From NCBI RefSeq assembly GCF_016545825.1, contig NC_052622.1, positions 3,911,001-3,975,000 on the forward strand: DNA of 64,000 nucleotides, written 5' to 3'. Position 1 is the first letter of the stretch; each line of letters starts with the position of its first letter. Made by a program: the position numbers and the translations under genes. The stretch is from Eucalyptus grandis (Eukaryota > Streptophyta > Magnoliopsida > Myrtales > Myrtaceae). Below, one piece after another: positions 44,871 through 57,643 of the stretch. A model generated the notes under the pieces. It was not told where the DNA came from. It saw only the letters and a list, made by a program, of their open reading frames with translations, and did not search any database.

Positions 44871-46660
44871 CTTGCGAGCACTCCCGCACACGCATATACA
44901 CTACGCGATGGGCATGTTCACCTACACTTATGACTATGGGTAAGGGTCACTTGACTCTCAAGAGGGATAGTGAGGTCCTAGCAAGAGTCACAGGACCCAA
45001 GTGTTGCCACCACAAGGACGGGATTTTCTAACCTTATGCTCGAAAGCATTAGGTGACCCTTGGGCCACGCAAGGGGTCATGAAATGTAATGACCTGAATT
45101 TCCATATAATTTAAATCTCGAATGTTAATATGATTTAACTTTACCTCAATCCTCCAATAAATAAAAAATTTATCCTCAATTGAACGAATAATCTAACCTT
45201 GACTAATATACATCAAAACCTTATGTATAAAAAGCCATCTCCACCTTCATAGCACACTCCGATCTAAGCCTTACAAGTGGTCTTAAGAAGCATTAATCTA
45301 AAAGCTTCGAAACTCCTAAATTGCGGATCAACAAACCTCACCAGTCGACAAACCATCGCCATTGAAACCGAAAGAACCATCAAAGCCCCTCAACAATATA
45401 ATTAACTCACCGCCGATGTTCCACTATCGGTGACAAATCGATGGTGAACCCATTCTAACAATCCTATATCGGCCCATACAATAGAATTATACTTAGTATA
45501 TACCACTAACAAGTTTGGTACAAGCACATCATGGTAACCACAGCCAAAATATATAGGGACTCCATACTGCAATAATAGACCTACAAATATGAAAAATAAG
45601 AGATGAGCCAAAGTTCAGTAAATAAAATATCTAAGTCTAAGGTAGGAGATCAGCTTACCACTTAACCCGGTAAATGCAAAGCACACCAATCTCAGACCAT
45701 ACAAAACAACTATGAGAATCAATTAAATAAATGAATGCATTGATTTACCTATCATGTTATGTCAATGGAGACCATCAATGATATTACATAGGAATATTCA
45801 CTCAAATACAAGCAAATGACTTAATACATTGTGATGCATGATTATCATTGATTAGTTCCTTAATAGAGATGTATGCACATAGTCCCGCACCATATTAATT
45901 ATTTCATCTCATTTCATCCCATCCCAACTCTAGGGCATCATCTCCACCCTAAGGCATCCTGAACACTCCTAAGGCATCTCGACTCTATGGGGTATATCAA
46001 CTCTAAGGCATCTCCACTCCGAGGCATCCCAAACATTTCTGGGGGATCCCAACTCTACAGGGCATCCCAACTCCGGGGCATCGTTGCCACTAATATGTGA
46101 GCGACAGACATAACTTTTCATAACACTTTATATATTTACTCACATAATAAAATGCACATGATAACATTATAGCCATATGATCTCCCTTTCATCAATAACA
46201 AAATCAATGTTCATTTCAAGAATCAACGTCCAATACACATCTTTTAATGCAATTTACTTTATAAATATAATTGCATTGCCCCTTCAATGATCACGCACGT
46301 GAATGATGATAATGAGATCCTTACCTCTTTTCATTTCTCATGCAAGCAAATAATAACATTCTTAGAGAATCGGTCCTTGTTGACACATAATTTTGGAAAA
46401 ATAAAATTGCATTTTGAACAAATAAAAGGAAAAATGAAAAAAATGGAGGAAATCGATTTGATTGATTATGCATGGAAATTTGAAATTTTGATGGATATTC
46501 AGATTTTGATAAATGCAGCAACAATTAAAAATCCAGTAAACAAAGGGCAAGGATTTTGATAAAATGGAAGGAATCGGTGCAAAATCGAGCTGATTGCGAA
46601 ATCATGCTCCGATTTGCATCCTTGATTTAATGCAACAGAAGATGGAAGTTTGAAATATGA
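44870..46660. repeat. LTR-like repetitive stretch with GGCATC-type minisatellite
   Basis: 44870-45075 matches 9330-9480. From about 45900 to 46090 the phrases GGCATC, CATCCCAACTC and CCACTCCGAGG recur about nine times with spacing near 20 bases. A related CATCCC/GGGCATC tract occurs at 61140-61420. Surrounding text (for example GAGATGAGCCAAAGTTCAGT at 45600 against GAAGCTGAGCCACTTTTAT at 60310) suggests both are LTRs of one gypsy family. No gene is seen. Confidence 0.5.
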
Positions 46661-49171
46661 CATACAAAGTAGGGGGGGAGGAATACATAGAGGCCACACA
46701 GATAAAAGACACCGGAAGGAGAGAGAGAGCTTCAAAGAATACACGGCAGCCATAATTGAGAGCATTGAAGAGCGAGCTTCACCCCCCCTTGGAGGTTCAC
46801 CACTTTGCAGAAGATGCCAAAAGGAGTCTTCACCGTATGGAGAGATTGACGTAAAGATCCATCAACTTCACGGTGTCCAGTCCTCGCCCGACGATCGGCA
46901 ACAGCAGCTTGTTGCACCTATATATGTTCCGCTAGTTGACTCACAATTTAGCTTTGGCAAGTTTTGTTTCTTTGTTTCTTTTGCATGTTACGTAACTTTC
47001 ACAATCGCAATCGGCGCCTCCCCGGCTATTCACAAGCCTGCGATTAAGATATCGCCGGCAACGCACGTCCTGGACGCCCAGGGAGGATATGATGAGGTCT
47101 TCAAGAAATTGAGTGGAGTTGAAGACTCAGTCAAACAGAAAGATACCAGATCGCGAGTGAAAAGAATAGTGGGCGCAACACACGTGACCTTGCGAAAGGG
47201 GGGAAGAAGACGATGGATGTTGCTATCTTTTGGTCTTCGTCCACACTCGACGAAAGAAGACAGCAAAAGTTGCGGTTTTTGTGGCCTCGCTTAATGCAAG
47301 CAAAAAGAAAAAAATATAGAAAAAGCATATTGCGAAGCCTTGATACCAATACCTGCAGATTGAACAAACAAGCACGCAAGCCCCTTAGCAAAAACCAACA
47401 AATTATTTTTACTTTGTTTCTCAGCGTACTTCAATTCAGAGAGTTCTTTATCGCTCTTCTTTGTGCAGGTTTTCCAGTGATTGTCCATGCACCAAGGAGC
47501 CCCAATAATCCCAAAGGTCTTCTGCGTTCGTTGTTGCCCAAGTCTGCCCGGTGTCGCTTGTCCTTGCTGGCATCACCCTCAACGGCCGTGTCGCGAGTTT
47601 TGCCGTCTACCGACTATCACGAGCCGAGAAGTCCACACCAACATGAGCAACTGCTGCTGTGAGCCAATCACCCACCGTCATTCCCAATTGCGACCCCGAT
47701 CGCGTTAGGCCCGAATTCGGAAATTATCTTCAAATTTAGGTAAGATACTCGTGCCTAATTTATTCGCCGCCTAATATACGTCTATTAGAATATAACATGC
47801 ACATTTATAAGTGATAGACGTATTTCTTGATTAAGGTTATTTGCCTAATTCGCAACCGCACGCCGATTTTTTATTTCATCTATAAGGCTTTAGATGAAAT
47901 AATTAATCAAGCGGGAATAAAATTGATATCTTGATCTTTAAGGCTTAAGATCAATTTATCTATTTTATTAGCGAGATATTATCCCTTGATCTGAACAATG
48001 TATAATACCTTTGGTGATTGTGAATGATCAATTTATCTATTTTATTAGCGAGATATTATCCCTTAATCTGAACAATGTATGATACCTTTGGTGATTGCGA
48101 ATGATTTGGTGTTTTATCATTTAATTGCTTTATTTATCCCAAAATACAAAAAAATTGCATTTGCATATCATGTAGATTAGAATTGATTTCCTAGATAGAA
48201 TTGCATGATAGAGTAGTTAGATTCTTTTCTAATTATATTAAAATGCATGTTTAGATGATCTCTAGATTAGATAATATCTTTGAATTAAATTGCATGTCGA
48301 GATAAAATTCTAAGTTAAGATAGGATTCAGATTAGTCTATTTCCTAATTTAAAATAGATAATATCTCACTTTAGTTAGATTTTTATTGTTAGTTATTTTT
48401 AATTACGATTTTTATAAAAAAAATACAAAAAATCATGCGCATGTCATATAGAATTAAGTTCATGAAATGCATGTCATTTAGTGATTATTGCTAGTTTCAT
48501 TTAATTTGAAAATTGCCTACCATTAGATTAGGTCATTTAATAAACGTTGCGTAACATATAATTCACATGTTAGGTTGCATGTTGCATGTCATTGTAGTTA
48601 AAATTTGTGTACAACATTGCATTGCATATTGCATGACTTTCATTAATTAAGTGAAAAAAAATGCGTGTTAATTAGAAACAATATCTAGGGTTGTTGATGT
48701 GAATTTTAATTTAACATTGCAGATGTTTTCGTCGCTTTGAGGTAAGTTTTTGCAATTTATTTATTGTTTATCTGGATATTAAATTGGTGGATTGCGCACC
48801 CGCATGATCACATCACATGTTAGGGAAATAAATTTAAAATCAATCCAAACTGATTGCCAAACATTTTTTTTAAAATAAAAGAATGGTACCAAAGGGCATT
48901 AAAGAAATCTAGTGTAACCAAGTCCCCGTACCCATAGTCTCTAGTTCGTAGGAGTAAAGTAAAACTCTCGTTACTTTACTTGGGTTTCTAATTGACCCAC
49001 CAAAAATAGATTAGTGGCGACTCATAACTGAAATATCATTTGCATGTTAAGAACTTGAACATTAAGTCGCGAATTAGTATGGGTTTGGGAGAGCCCGGGT
49101 TAAGTCTAGACTTAACAATCCATTGGCCAAACTCATAGGTGGTTCACACCCGAAAAAATAGGTCGCGACAG
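46660..49171. repeat. Decayed gypsy LTR/leader region
   Basis: A GC-richer part (46660-47710) holds open frames without domains (for example 46650-47294 and 47213-47662). An AT-rich part follows, with many ATGCATG words, and it ends with the GTGGCGACTC...GGTCGCGACAG terminus shared with 40270-40437. No paired LTR or pol domain is visible. Confidence 0.45.
47950..48103. repeat. 77-bp tandem duplication
   Basis: ATCAATTTATCTATTTTATT begins at 47950 and at 48027. The two units differ by only about three bases, so the duplication is recent. Confidence 0.9.
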
Positions 49172-51000
49172 TCATGTGAACATCAACAACCAAATAATCG
49201 ACAACGCGAACATTGACAACTCAAAGAATCAACCTCATGATTAACCAGCAGCACTTAGCTAGTACTTTAGTAACTTATTAGAAGAATACTATTATCAAAT
49301 CTAATTTCGACACTTTTACATTTTCATTTTGTCAAGCAATATTAATTAAATTAAACACTAAAGGCTACTCATTGTCATCCAAAATATACGAGTATTTTAT
49401 TTTCACTATGGGCATGCCACATATTTTATAAAATTACCAAAACAGCCTACTTCCAAATTAATTACACAATTAGGACCAATATTGCTTAGTTAGACACATT
49501 GTCTAGATTAATAAATTATATCTCAAAATGACTTAAGCACCTATCAAAATAAGGTTCCTCATGCTATGAACAGCCCCTCAGAATTTCCAGTTTTTACAGA
49601 TACGTCCCTCGGCCTAGTGAAATTATGAATTTGCCCCTAAAGCTTCTAAACTCTTTTTTTTTTTTTTTCTGACTGGTTTGATTTCCTTTAATTAATATTA
49701 CTTAATAACCCACAAAATAACCCTATTTGCAGCACCCTCTCACTTCTGTAAATTTCAAAATTTGCCCATAACTTTGACAAAAATTACCAAGATACCTTTT
49801 TTATGCCTAGTTTTATCATTTTCTCATAATTTCCCATCTAAGGTGCAACAAAACCATTTTGGCATTTTTTCAAACACCTCCTAGGCATGTATTAAATATT
49901 TTAATATCGGAAAGAAATCATCATAACTCTACTTGTCCGTCTTGGAACTTACTTGTACTTAAGATCAAATTTAAACTAACAAATATCAACCAAACCAAGT
50001 CAAGAGTACCAAGTATATTAATCTCACTTAGTCCTTAGAGTTTTCACTTACCTTGAAAGATGACTTGAGAAAATCAAAGCTTTAAACACCTTGAAAGTAA
50101 AATAATTAAGAACACTAATTAAAAACCCTTAATCTTTGTAAGCAAGAAACCTAGTTTGTTAAGATGAAGAGGAAATACAATCATTTACCTTGTGATCACT
50201 TGAAAAGATGAAACTAGAAGCTTCAACAACACAAAAGTGGGGCATTTGCTTTTACTCACAGGAATTGAAAACGAAAATTGAAAAAGGAGTTGATAAGTGA
50301 AAGTTAATGAAATGCTTGTGTTATTTTAGAAGCCCCCCCTCTTCCCTCCTTCAATCAACTAAAACAAGGAAGAAAAGAGTGAAATTGATTTAATCATGTT
50401 TAAGGCATTAATTGTCTTAGAGTTAGAATAATAAGTGTAGGGGTAAGTGTTCCAATGAAATTGATTCATGTACCTCCTATGCTAATAGTTAGGGTGCAAA
50501 TGGCTTGATATCATAAGCCAAGGGAAGAGATATATATTTGAAGGAGAGTGCTTCATTTCATTTGGCTGCGTGTGAGCAATAATCATTACAAGCATTAATG
50601 AACTAAGGCCAAATTTCATGAGGCAATGCGTGACCTCATCACTACCAAGCTCTATATCTCTAAGAGGAAAACATGTAAGGGGTTAAAAACTTAGGGAAAA
50701 TAGAAAAAAAAAACACAAATTGGAAAATTGCCAATCGGTTCGATTATAAGATTTTCATAATAAATATCTTGTTAGGCTACCAAAGTATATACTAAATAAA
50801 TATGTAACAAGGAAATCGGTGTCTATTCTCAATATTGATAAATCCGAAAATATTATTACCAAACACAAAAATTTTTTGGATGTCAAATGAAACCCCTCTC
50901 TCCTTCTCTCTCGTGAGTTTTATTCTTCTTATTTTATTGATGTGATGGTTATTTAGTACCGTGTCAACATAGGATGTCCGTCATGTGCCTTATCAATCAT
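49172..51000. other. Repeat-like AT-rich stretch, no gene seen
   Basis: A-rich text with phrases such as CAGCCCCTCAGAATTTCC and TTTGCCCCTAAAGCTTC near 49570-49640 of the kind found in plant LTRs. A pyrimidine run lies near 50340. No coding domain or paired repeat is evident. Confidence 0.4.
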
Positions 51001-52420
51001 TTTGATAGTGTTAGTAACGGCCCAAAAAATAATCTCAAAGGACCAAATCACACCCTTAGTAAATTTATAGGACTACAATTCTAATTTATCCAAATTTACA
51101 ACTAGCCGTTGCCAAAAAATTTGAAAGGGGGAAACTGAGAAATATTCTTGCAAACTGGTGTTGGGCGGGAGTAGTGTCCTTAACATGTATAAGTAGATAT
51201 AAATGCAAGACAATGTTGATCGGACGTGCAAAAATTTTACGTTTGGTCGTCTTAACTTTGATTCTTAATTTATCTAATCCATGGGGCTGGTTCATAATTT
51301 AATAAATTTGGAGGTTAGCAATCCAAGAAGAGCTGTTTTTCTCCATCTGTCATTCGAGGAAAGTTCATGCAATCGTGCCCTTGAGTGGTAAGTTGCAAAA
51401 TCGGCAACACCCGCTTTTTTAATCAATTTGCATGCGGGCGAAGAAGTGGGCGGAGTAGATCTCCTCCTATCAGAGATGGAAGAAAATATTCTATGAAAAG
51501 TTAACAACTTCTATTTGCAAATACGCCACATAAAGAAGTTGATTTTTGAGAATGAGGTTACTCAATCAACATTAACTCTTTTTATTTTCATAAAAGTTGG
51601 TGTATTTGATTGTAAATCAAGAGAAGTTAGGGAGTTTTCTTCTTCTTCTTTTCTTTTTAGAAAATAACTCATTTTGAAAAAGCAAACTTTTATCCCCCCG
51701 ACAATCCTAATAATATTTTGGGTTGATGTCGAGTTTCTCTTTCTTCTTTGTTCGTGTGTGTTAACATAAGATTCATTTTAAGGAGTGTGATGAAGCACTT
51801 TCTATATATTGTCAGGAGGGATATATCTAATATGAAAAGATATAGTTTTCATATGGGATATTGACACAAATGGTTCTTCAACTTTAACCCAATGTGTAAT
51901 GCAATCTCTAAGTTTTTAATTTATTCAATATGGTTCCTGAACTATAATCCAATGTACAATATGGTATCTAAATTTTTAATTTGTTTAATATGATTCCTGA
52001 ACTTTTGGTACATGTTCAACATAGTACCTGAACTAAAACATTTTCATGTAGTTTTGAGACTAAATTGAATATATATCGAAAGTTTAGGAATCACGTTAAA
52101 CAAATTAAAAATTCAATGACCACATAAAGTTTAGGTACCACATTAGACATTAATTCAAAATTCATAGATCATTTATGTCATTTTTCCTTTTTCATATCAT
52201 GAATTATGCATATCTAAAAAATCCATTAGATTCAAAGTCGCTACCTTTCATATTCAATCACTTTGACAAATCTCTCAAAAGATATCTTTATCTCAATTCT
52301 TCTAGAAAAAAGCTTCATTTTACGCAAAATGCCATATGTGAGCATACACCAATTGGTCTTATAGAAGACTATTTCAATCCAAATCATGTTCGATCCTTTC
52401 AATGTTGAGCTAATCACTTT
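51000..52420. repeat. Segmental duplicate of 9500-10420, with a MITE inside
   Basis: The same landmarks as 9500-10420 occur in the same order. It is interrupted by the inverted-repeat element at 51866-52187, absent from the left copy. AT-rich, no gene. Confidence 0.65.
51866..52187. mobile_element. MITE-like element, family 2
   Basis: The left text GACACAAATGGTTCTTCAAC is mirrored by ATAGATCATTTATGTC at the right, and AATGTGTAATG by CATTAGACATT. The body repeats AATATGGTTCCTGAACT and ACAATATGGTATCTAAAT phrases. A partial relative lies at 53650-53750. No open frame. Confidence 0.6.
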
Positions 52421-53239
52421 GTCGCGATTTTATACTTTCGTGGCGATTTTTTTGCCATGGAGCATTGTTCACTTGTTGTGGCTATCCAAGCTTTTTCTTT
52501 CATCTGTTATAATGGAGTTTGGTATGACATTTCATTCAACTTTCACTTCATCGTTTTTGTTTTTTCGATGATGTTATAGGTTGCTAAGGAGGGAGTAGTA
52601 GCAATCGATTGAAATGGAATCGTTAGTAGAGCATGGACTGTTGCACTGTTGCAAAGTCAACTTTCTGGCTTGTCCTTTCATCCTGGCTTAAAATCATAAA
52701 AGCAATGATAATAATAAGCACCTTTGCCTTTCCTTAATTTTGAAAAGTAGAAAAGTTAATTTAAATCCCATAGAATTATAAGGATAATATCTAAGGGTCC
52801 ACGTATAAATGTCAGTATATTTGGAAATGTTTTCAAGTGTTTGATATTTCAAGTTTCAAGGAGAAGAAAAAAAAATAGATAAAAGAAAAGGCAAAAATAG
52901 AGGGGGAAAAGAGGTTTCTTTCACGAAAAAACTAAAGATTGGAAAAACATTTTTTAAAAACTGCTTAGTTATATGTTGAGAAAAATCAGCCAATGACAAA
53001 TGTTTTCATAATAAAATATATATCTAACTCTTTCAATGAGCGATGAAAATATTTTTTATTCATTCATTTTCATTGGCAATACAGATAAGAATTTTTTTTT
53101 GAAAATTGTTTTTTTAAATATTGAAATTTCCATAGAATATACACACCTCAAATGTGAATTGAGAAAAAGACAGATTGGATAATTTTTTTGGTGTGTGGGT
53201 TTTATTTTCAACTTTTTGATGTTTTCTCCAACTTTTTAC

Positions 53240-53620
53240 CTCAAACTTTCGAACTTCAACGCCGATTTAATTTTTAGTACCTCAAATTTTCAGTATCGAA
53301 ATACCTCAAATGTTAGAAATATACAAATAATGATATTAATGTCATTATAATTTTTTCCATAATAATAATAAATTCATTATAATTTCTTTTGCTGTGTAGG
53401 TTTTATTTCAACTTTTGACGTTTTCTTTGACTTTATACCTCAAACTTTCGAACTTGGGCTCCGACTATTTTAACTACCTCAAATTTTCAGGTGTTCGATA
53501 TCAAAGTACCTCAAAACGTTAGAAATATACTAATGATAATATTAAAGTCACTAAAGCTTTTTTTCCTTACAAATTAAAATTCACAAGGAGCTTTTTGGTT
53601 CGGGTCAACAGGCTTTGATT
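53240..53620. repeat. 199-bp tandem duplication
   Basis: TCAAACTTTCGAACTT at 53241 recurs at 53440. The following TACCTCAAATTTTCAG and GTTAGAAATATAC words recur at the same spacing. Units have drifted, so this one is older than the 77-bp duplication. Confidence 0.8.
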
Positions 53621-53789
53621 ATCCCCGTGAAAGTTAAAGAAAAGAATAATGATACAAATAATCTCTGAATTTTGATCCAATATACAATTTGGTCTCTAAA
53701 TTTTTAATTTTTTCAATGTAGTCCTGAATTTTTAATTTAATGGGCAATCTATCAGCCATGTACGCAACTCCATGGGCTATGCTCTAAGT

Positions 53790-54135
53790 TAATGGTTGAT
53801 GGGTTGACTTTTGATTTGGAGATAAAAGCTATGCGTACCAAGAATTTGGGAACATTTGATTGGTCTATACTCTCCACGCAATTTATAATCAAAATCGGCT
53901 CGAAGGTCAAACACCAACGAACGTAAGAGAGCTAGCAGCGGTGGCCCGTCGTCGCTTGGTGTAATTTGCGGTATGTAACACACACGAAAGCTCGTGTATT
54001 CAAAAAGTTTGGACATCGTAAAAAAAAAAAAAAAAAATTTCTCGCTCCGCCTTTAGTTAACTAAAGCAAAGCACACCCAATCGTTTCTGCGCTTTGGTCC
54101 AAATCGAGAAGGGTGTTTTGGTAAGTATGGTTCGA
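53790..54135. repeat. Dispersed repeat family R, copy 3
   Basis: It contains TTGATTTGGAGATAAAAGCT, ACGTAAGAGAGCTAGCAGCG, TTGGTGTAATTTGCGGTATG and TCAAAAAGTTTGG. It lies about 440 bp upstream of the PPR pseudogene and ends in A-runs near 54020 and 54137. Confidence 0.7.
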
Positions 54136-55641
54136 AAAAAAAAAAAAACTGCATTTTTGCAATTTGATTTTGTTTAAATTTTTTTTCTTAAGACTCGTGG
54201 GATCGTAAAATGGGTACTCCATATCGATCAATTCTTTTTTTTATTTTTCTCTCTCATTAAATTTTATATTAGGGCTAAAATCAACATTTCAATATTTAAT
54301 TTCTTCCCCTCTTATATTTTACATCGTACACTAGAGGTTAATTGATCTTGTCGATTCTTATTCCCTTCTTGCCCTTGGGTTTTCTGGTTCCGAGATTTTG
54401 CCACGGCCCACGAGTTATCCTCCATCGCGTAGAAATAAAACATGAGAGAAAGCCCATAAACAAGTTTTTAATGGGCCGTAAGCCCAAACCTACTCACCCA
54501 TCCCCAGGCCCAAAATGACCCGACCCGACCCGCATATCTCTCTCTCTCTTTCCTCCCTACAGCCCTCTGAAAAATGTCGTTCTCAGCCTTCCTCGCCCAT
54601 CTCAGAATCTTGGCGAGCCCCGCCCTCCGCCGCCCCCACCGCCGCCATCCGCCGCCATCCGCCAACGCCGTCCTCCACGAACTCATCTCCCGGTCGGAGT
54701 AATTCAGATTCTGGTCCCTCTATAGGTTCATCATTGAAGTTGGGCCTGCCCCCGATGTGGACGCTTATAATTTGCTATCCAAATATTGCCTCGACTGCAG
54801 AAGACCTGATGACGCGATGGAGCGCTATGAGCGGCTCATGAATCATGCGGGGATCAATCCTTCGCCCACGACTTACAGGATATCGATCAAGGGTTTGGTG
54901 GATAACAACGAAGTCAAGAGCGCTCTGGAGTTAAAAGAGGAAATGGCTGCCAAGGAGTTGGCTCCGGACCCGCTCGTGTATCATTATCTGATGGTCGGGC
55001 GTGCGAAGAATTCGGATGCGGATGGAATTCTCGAGCTTTACGAAGAGTTGAAGGAGAAGCTGGGGGGTGTGATTGAGGTTGGGGTTGTGCATGGAGGGTT
55101 GACGAAAGAGTACTTCTTGAGGGGAATGGAGGAAGCTGTGGGTGAGAATTCAAAGGTGAAGATGACTGCCGTCGCGTACCGTTCGGTGTTGGATGCGTTG
55201 ACCAAGAATGGGAAGTTTGAGGTGGCGCTGAAGTTGTTTGACAGAATGCTTGAGGAGCATTGTCCGCTTATGTGGTTGGCAGTTATTCTAGAGAGCTCTA
55301 ACATGATTGCCGATAGGTATTGCAAGCAAGGGAATTTTAAGGACGCGATTGATGAATTTCCGGAAGATGGGCGACTATGGATGTGGTCCCGACGTGTTAT
55401 CTTACAATGTTTTGATTGAACAACTATGTGAGAATGGCTTGCTGGCAGAAGCCGAGGAGCTTTTCGGGGAAATGAGTGGGAAGAAAGTCAATCCTGATGA
55501 ATTCGCTCATGTTCTGTTGATGGATGCCTGTTTCAAGAACGCCAGGGCTGATGATGCGGCGGGATACTTCAAGAAAATGGTGGATTCTGGTCTGAGACCT
55601 AATTTGGCAGCGTACAACAAGTTGATTGATGGGTTGGTGAA

Positions 55642-56175
55642 TGTTGGAAATGGTGATCCATTTTCTAGAATTTCCAAGTTTTGCTAAACTACAATCTTGA
55701 ATTTCCTAGATGAAGTTTTGGATGGTTAAAAATTGTGGCTGGAAAATGTCAGCATGTAAGAAGCAAACAATCTCTGAACAAGTCAAAGATGGCAATGGTT
55801 GCAAGATGAAGCCTACGCAGACAGCATTCAAGAGAAATCCAGAATCCTCTAAGGCGGTTGGCAGCTGTACTTAGTCAGTGGAAATGCCTATGAAAAGGCC
55901 ATAAATTGATGTAACAGTGTGAGGAGCATGAGAATATACTCCATATCATGAAGCTCCTCCACCAATACTTCCTTCAATTATCGTAAAATTATTTTTATAA
56001 ACTAGTGAAACTATCATTGTCCCATAAAAATTTGTGTTTATTCCTTGAACTATCCTATCCCATCCCTTGTCCATCATTTACAAACTATACCATACACTTG
56101 CACACAACATCGCTAATCAAAAACACATCGATATCACTTTCGCACACATCCAAGCACACATCCAAATTTTTAACA
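55642..56175 (+). repeat. Left LTR of the miniature element
   Basis: A 534-bp direct repeat of 56654-57182 with scattered substitutions and a few small indels. Confidence 0.9.
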
Positions 56176-56190
56176 TGGTATCAAAGCTAG
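56176..56190 (+). other. Primer-binding site of the miniature element
   Basis: TGGTATCAAAGCTAG matches the tRNA-iMet type site with one or two changes and abuts the LTR directly. Confidence 0.75.
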
Positions 56191-56653
56191 ATGCGTCTAA
56201 GTTCATAACTGAGCCATGCATAAGGGATCGTGAAGAAAGAGATAGGCATATTCGAATGGTTATGGGCGTTTGTCCTCACTATTCTCAACTAAAAGGCCAG
56301 AGCTGAGGGAGAGCCAAGAGAGCTAGAGTCGAAGCCAAAGCTGAGCGAGAGTCAGAGCTAGAATCAAAGCTGGAGCCAAAGCTAGAGCCTACGAGAGCCA
56401 GAGCCTGAGCTCGAGCTAACAACTACAACTACGAGCATTTTGATTCCCCGAGACGTATGGGACATCGTTGAAAAAAACAAAAAAAACATGCACATTCAAA
56501 AGCAAGTGCAAGTGTTTCGACAAAAGAAAGTAATGGATCATGGAAAGTAGACGATATAAAAGGCATGGGATAAATTACAAGAGAAATTTCAAGGTACATC
56601 CGAGGCCTTATGATACAATGTCCGAAGTATCCCAAAAATGGATCAAGGGGGAG

Positions 56654-57182
56654 TGTTGGAAATAGTAATCCATTTTCTAGAATTTCCTAGAGTTGCTAAA
56701 CTACAATCTAGAATTTCCTAAATGAAGTTTTGGATGGTTAAAAATTGTGGCTAGAAAATGTCCAGCGTGTAAGAAGCAAACAATCTCTGAACAAGTCAGA
56801 TATATGGTGATGGCTGCAAGATGAAGCCTATGTAGACAGCATTCAAGTGAAATCCAGAATCCTCTAAGGCAGCTGTACTGAGTCGATGGAAATACCTATA
56901 AAAAAGGCCATAAACATTGATGTAATAGTGTGAGAGGAGCATGAGAATATACTATATGAAGCTCCTTTACCAACACTTCCTTCAATTATTGTAAAATTAT
57001 TTTCATAAACTAGTGAAACTATCATTGTCCCATAAAAAATTATGTTTATCCCTTGAACCATCCTATCTCATCCATTGTCCATCCTCTACAAACTATATTA
57101 TACACTTGCACACAACATCACTAATTAAAAACTATCATCGATATCTAAAACCATGCTTTTGCACACATTCAAATTTTTAACA
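56654..57182 (+). repeat. Right LTR of the miniature element
   Basis: Partner of 55642-56175; preceded by the polypurine AAGGGGGAG at 56645-56653. Confidence 0.9.
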
Positions 57183-57643
57183 GTGAAAGTGAGGAAGGTC
57201 GACGAGGCTGAGGCGTTCTATGATCTCCTGGTGAAGAAGCTGAAGATGGACCTGGAGAGCTGCCACTTCATGATGAAGGCGCTGAGCGAGGATGGTAAAT
57301 TGGACGAAGTTCTTAAAATGGTGGATCAACTGTTGGATGAAGATCCGATCATCTTCAACGAGGAGTTTTAGGAGTTTGTGAAGAGGGAGTTGAGGAAGGA
57401 AGGGAGAGAGGAAGAGTTGGGGAAGCTGATGGAGGAGAAGTAGAGCAGAAAGCTAGGGAGGCTGAGGCAGCTGAAGCGGCCAAGAGAAGCGCGAGAGCTG
57501 CAGTTGCTTCTTCACTTCTTTCAGAGTTGCTGGGTAAGAAGGAAGAAGAGAAGGAATCGGCTAATGATGCCAGTGGCGAGAATTCAGCTAGCAGGGACAT
57601 GGCTCCAGCCAGAAAAGCAGATGATTTGGTCATGGAACAGTGA

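Larger units (their letters stand above)
55642..57182 (+). mobile_element. Miniature LTR retrotransposon (TRIM-like) in the PPR pseudogene
   Basis: LTRs are at 55642-56175 and 56654-57182, both TGTTGGAAAT...TTTTTAACA and very alike. The interior is only 478 bp. GTGAA at 55637-55641 and 57183-57187 is a perfect 5-bp target duplication. TGGTATCAAAGCTAG follows the left LTR (primer-binding site) and AAGGGGGAG precedes the right LTR (polypurine tract). The interior has no pol domain, so the element needs helper proteins. An AGAGCCAAAGCT-like short repeat fills 56300-56410. Confidence 0.92.
54574..57643 (+). pseudogene. PPR protein pseudogene, EMB1796 (At3g49240)-like
   Basis: The ATG at 54574 opens a basic, arginine-rich leader like an organelle transit peptide, but TAA at 54700 ends it after 42 codons. 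The same frame then gives PPR repeats (DVDAYNLLSKYCLDCRRPDD, TTYRISIKGLVDNNEVKSAL, DPLVYHYLMVG). A short in-frame gap is likely near 55118, and a frameshift near 55358 moves the frame to MGDYGCGPDVLSYNVLIEQL. After 55641 a miniature LTR element interrupts it. It resumes at 57188 with KVDEAEAFYDLLVKKLKMD. TAG stops at 57369 and 57441 and another shift precede an Ala/Glu-rich tail ending at 57643. Intact PPR proteins bind organelle RNA. Resemblance to EMB1796 rests on recalled repeat text and the Glu/Ala-rich end. Confidence 0.82.

Noticed and set aside
46650..47662. Plus-strand frames of 214 and 149 codons
   Set aside because: No recognisable domain. They overlap each other in different phases and sit in a decayed LTR-like region.
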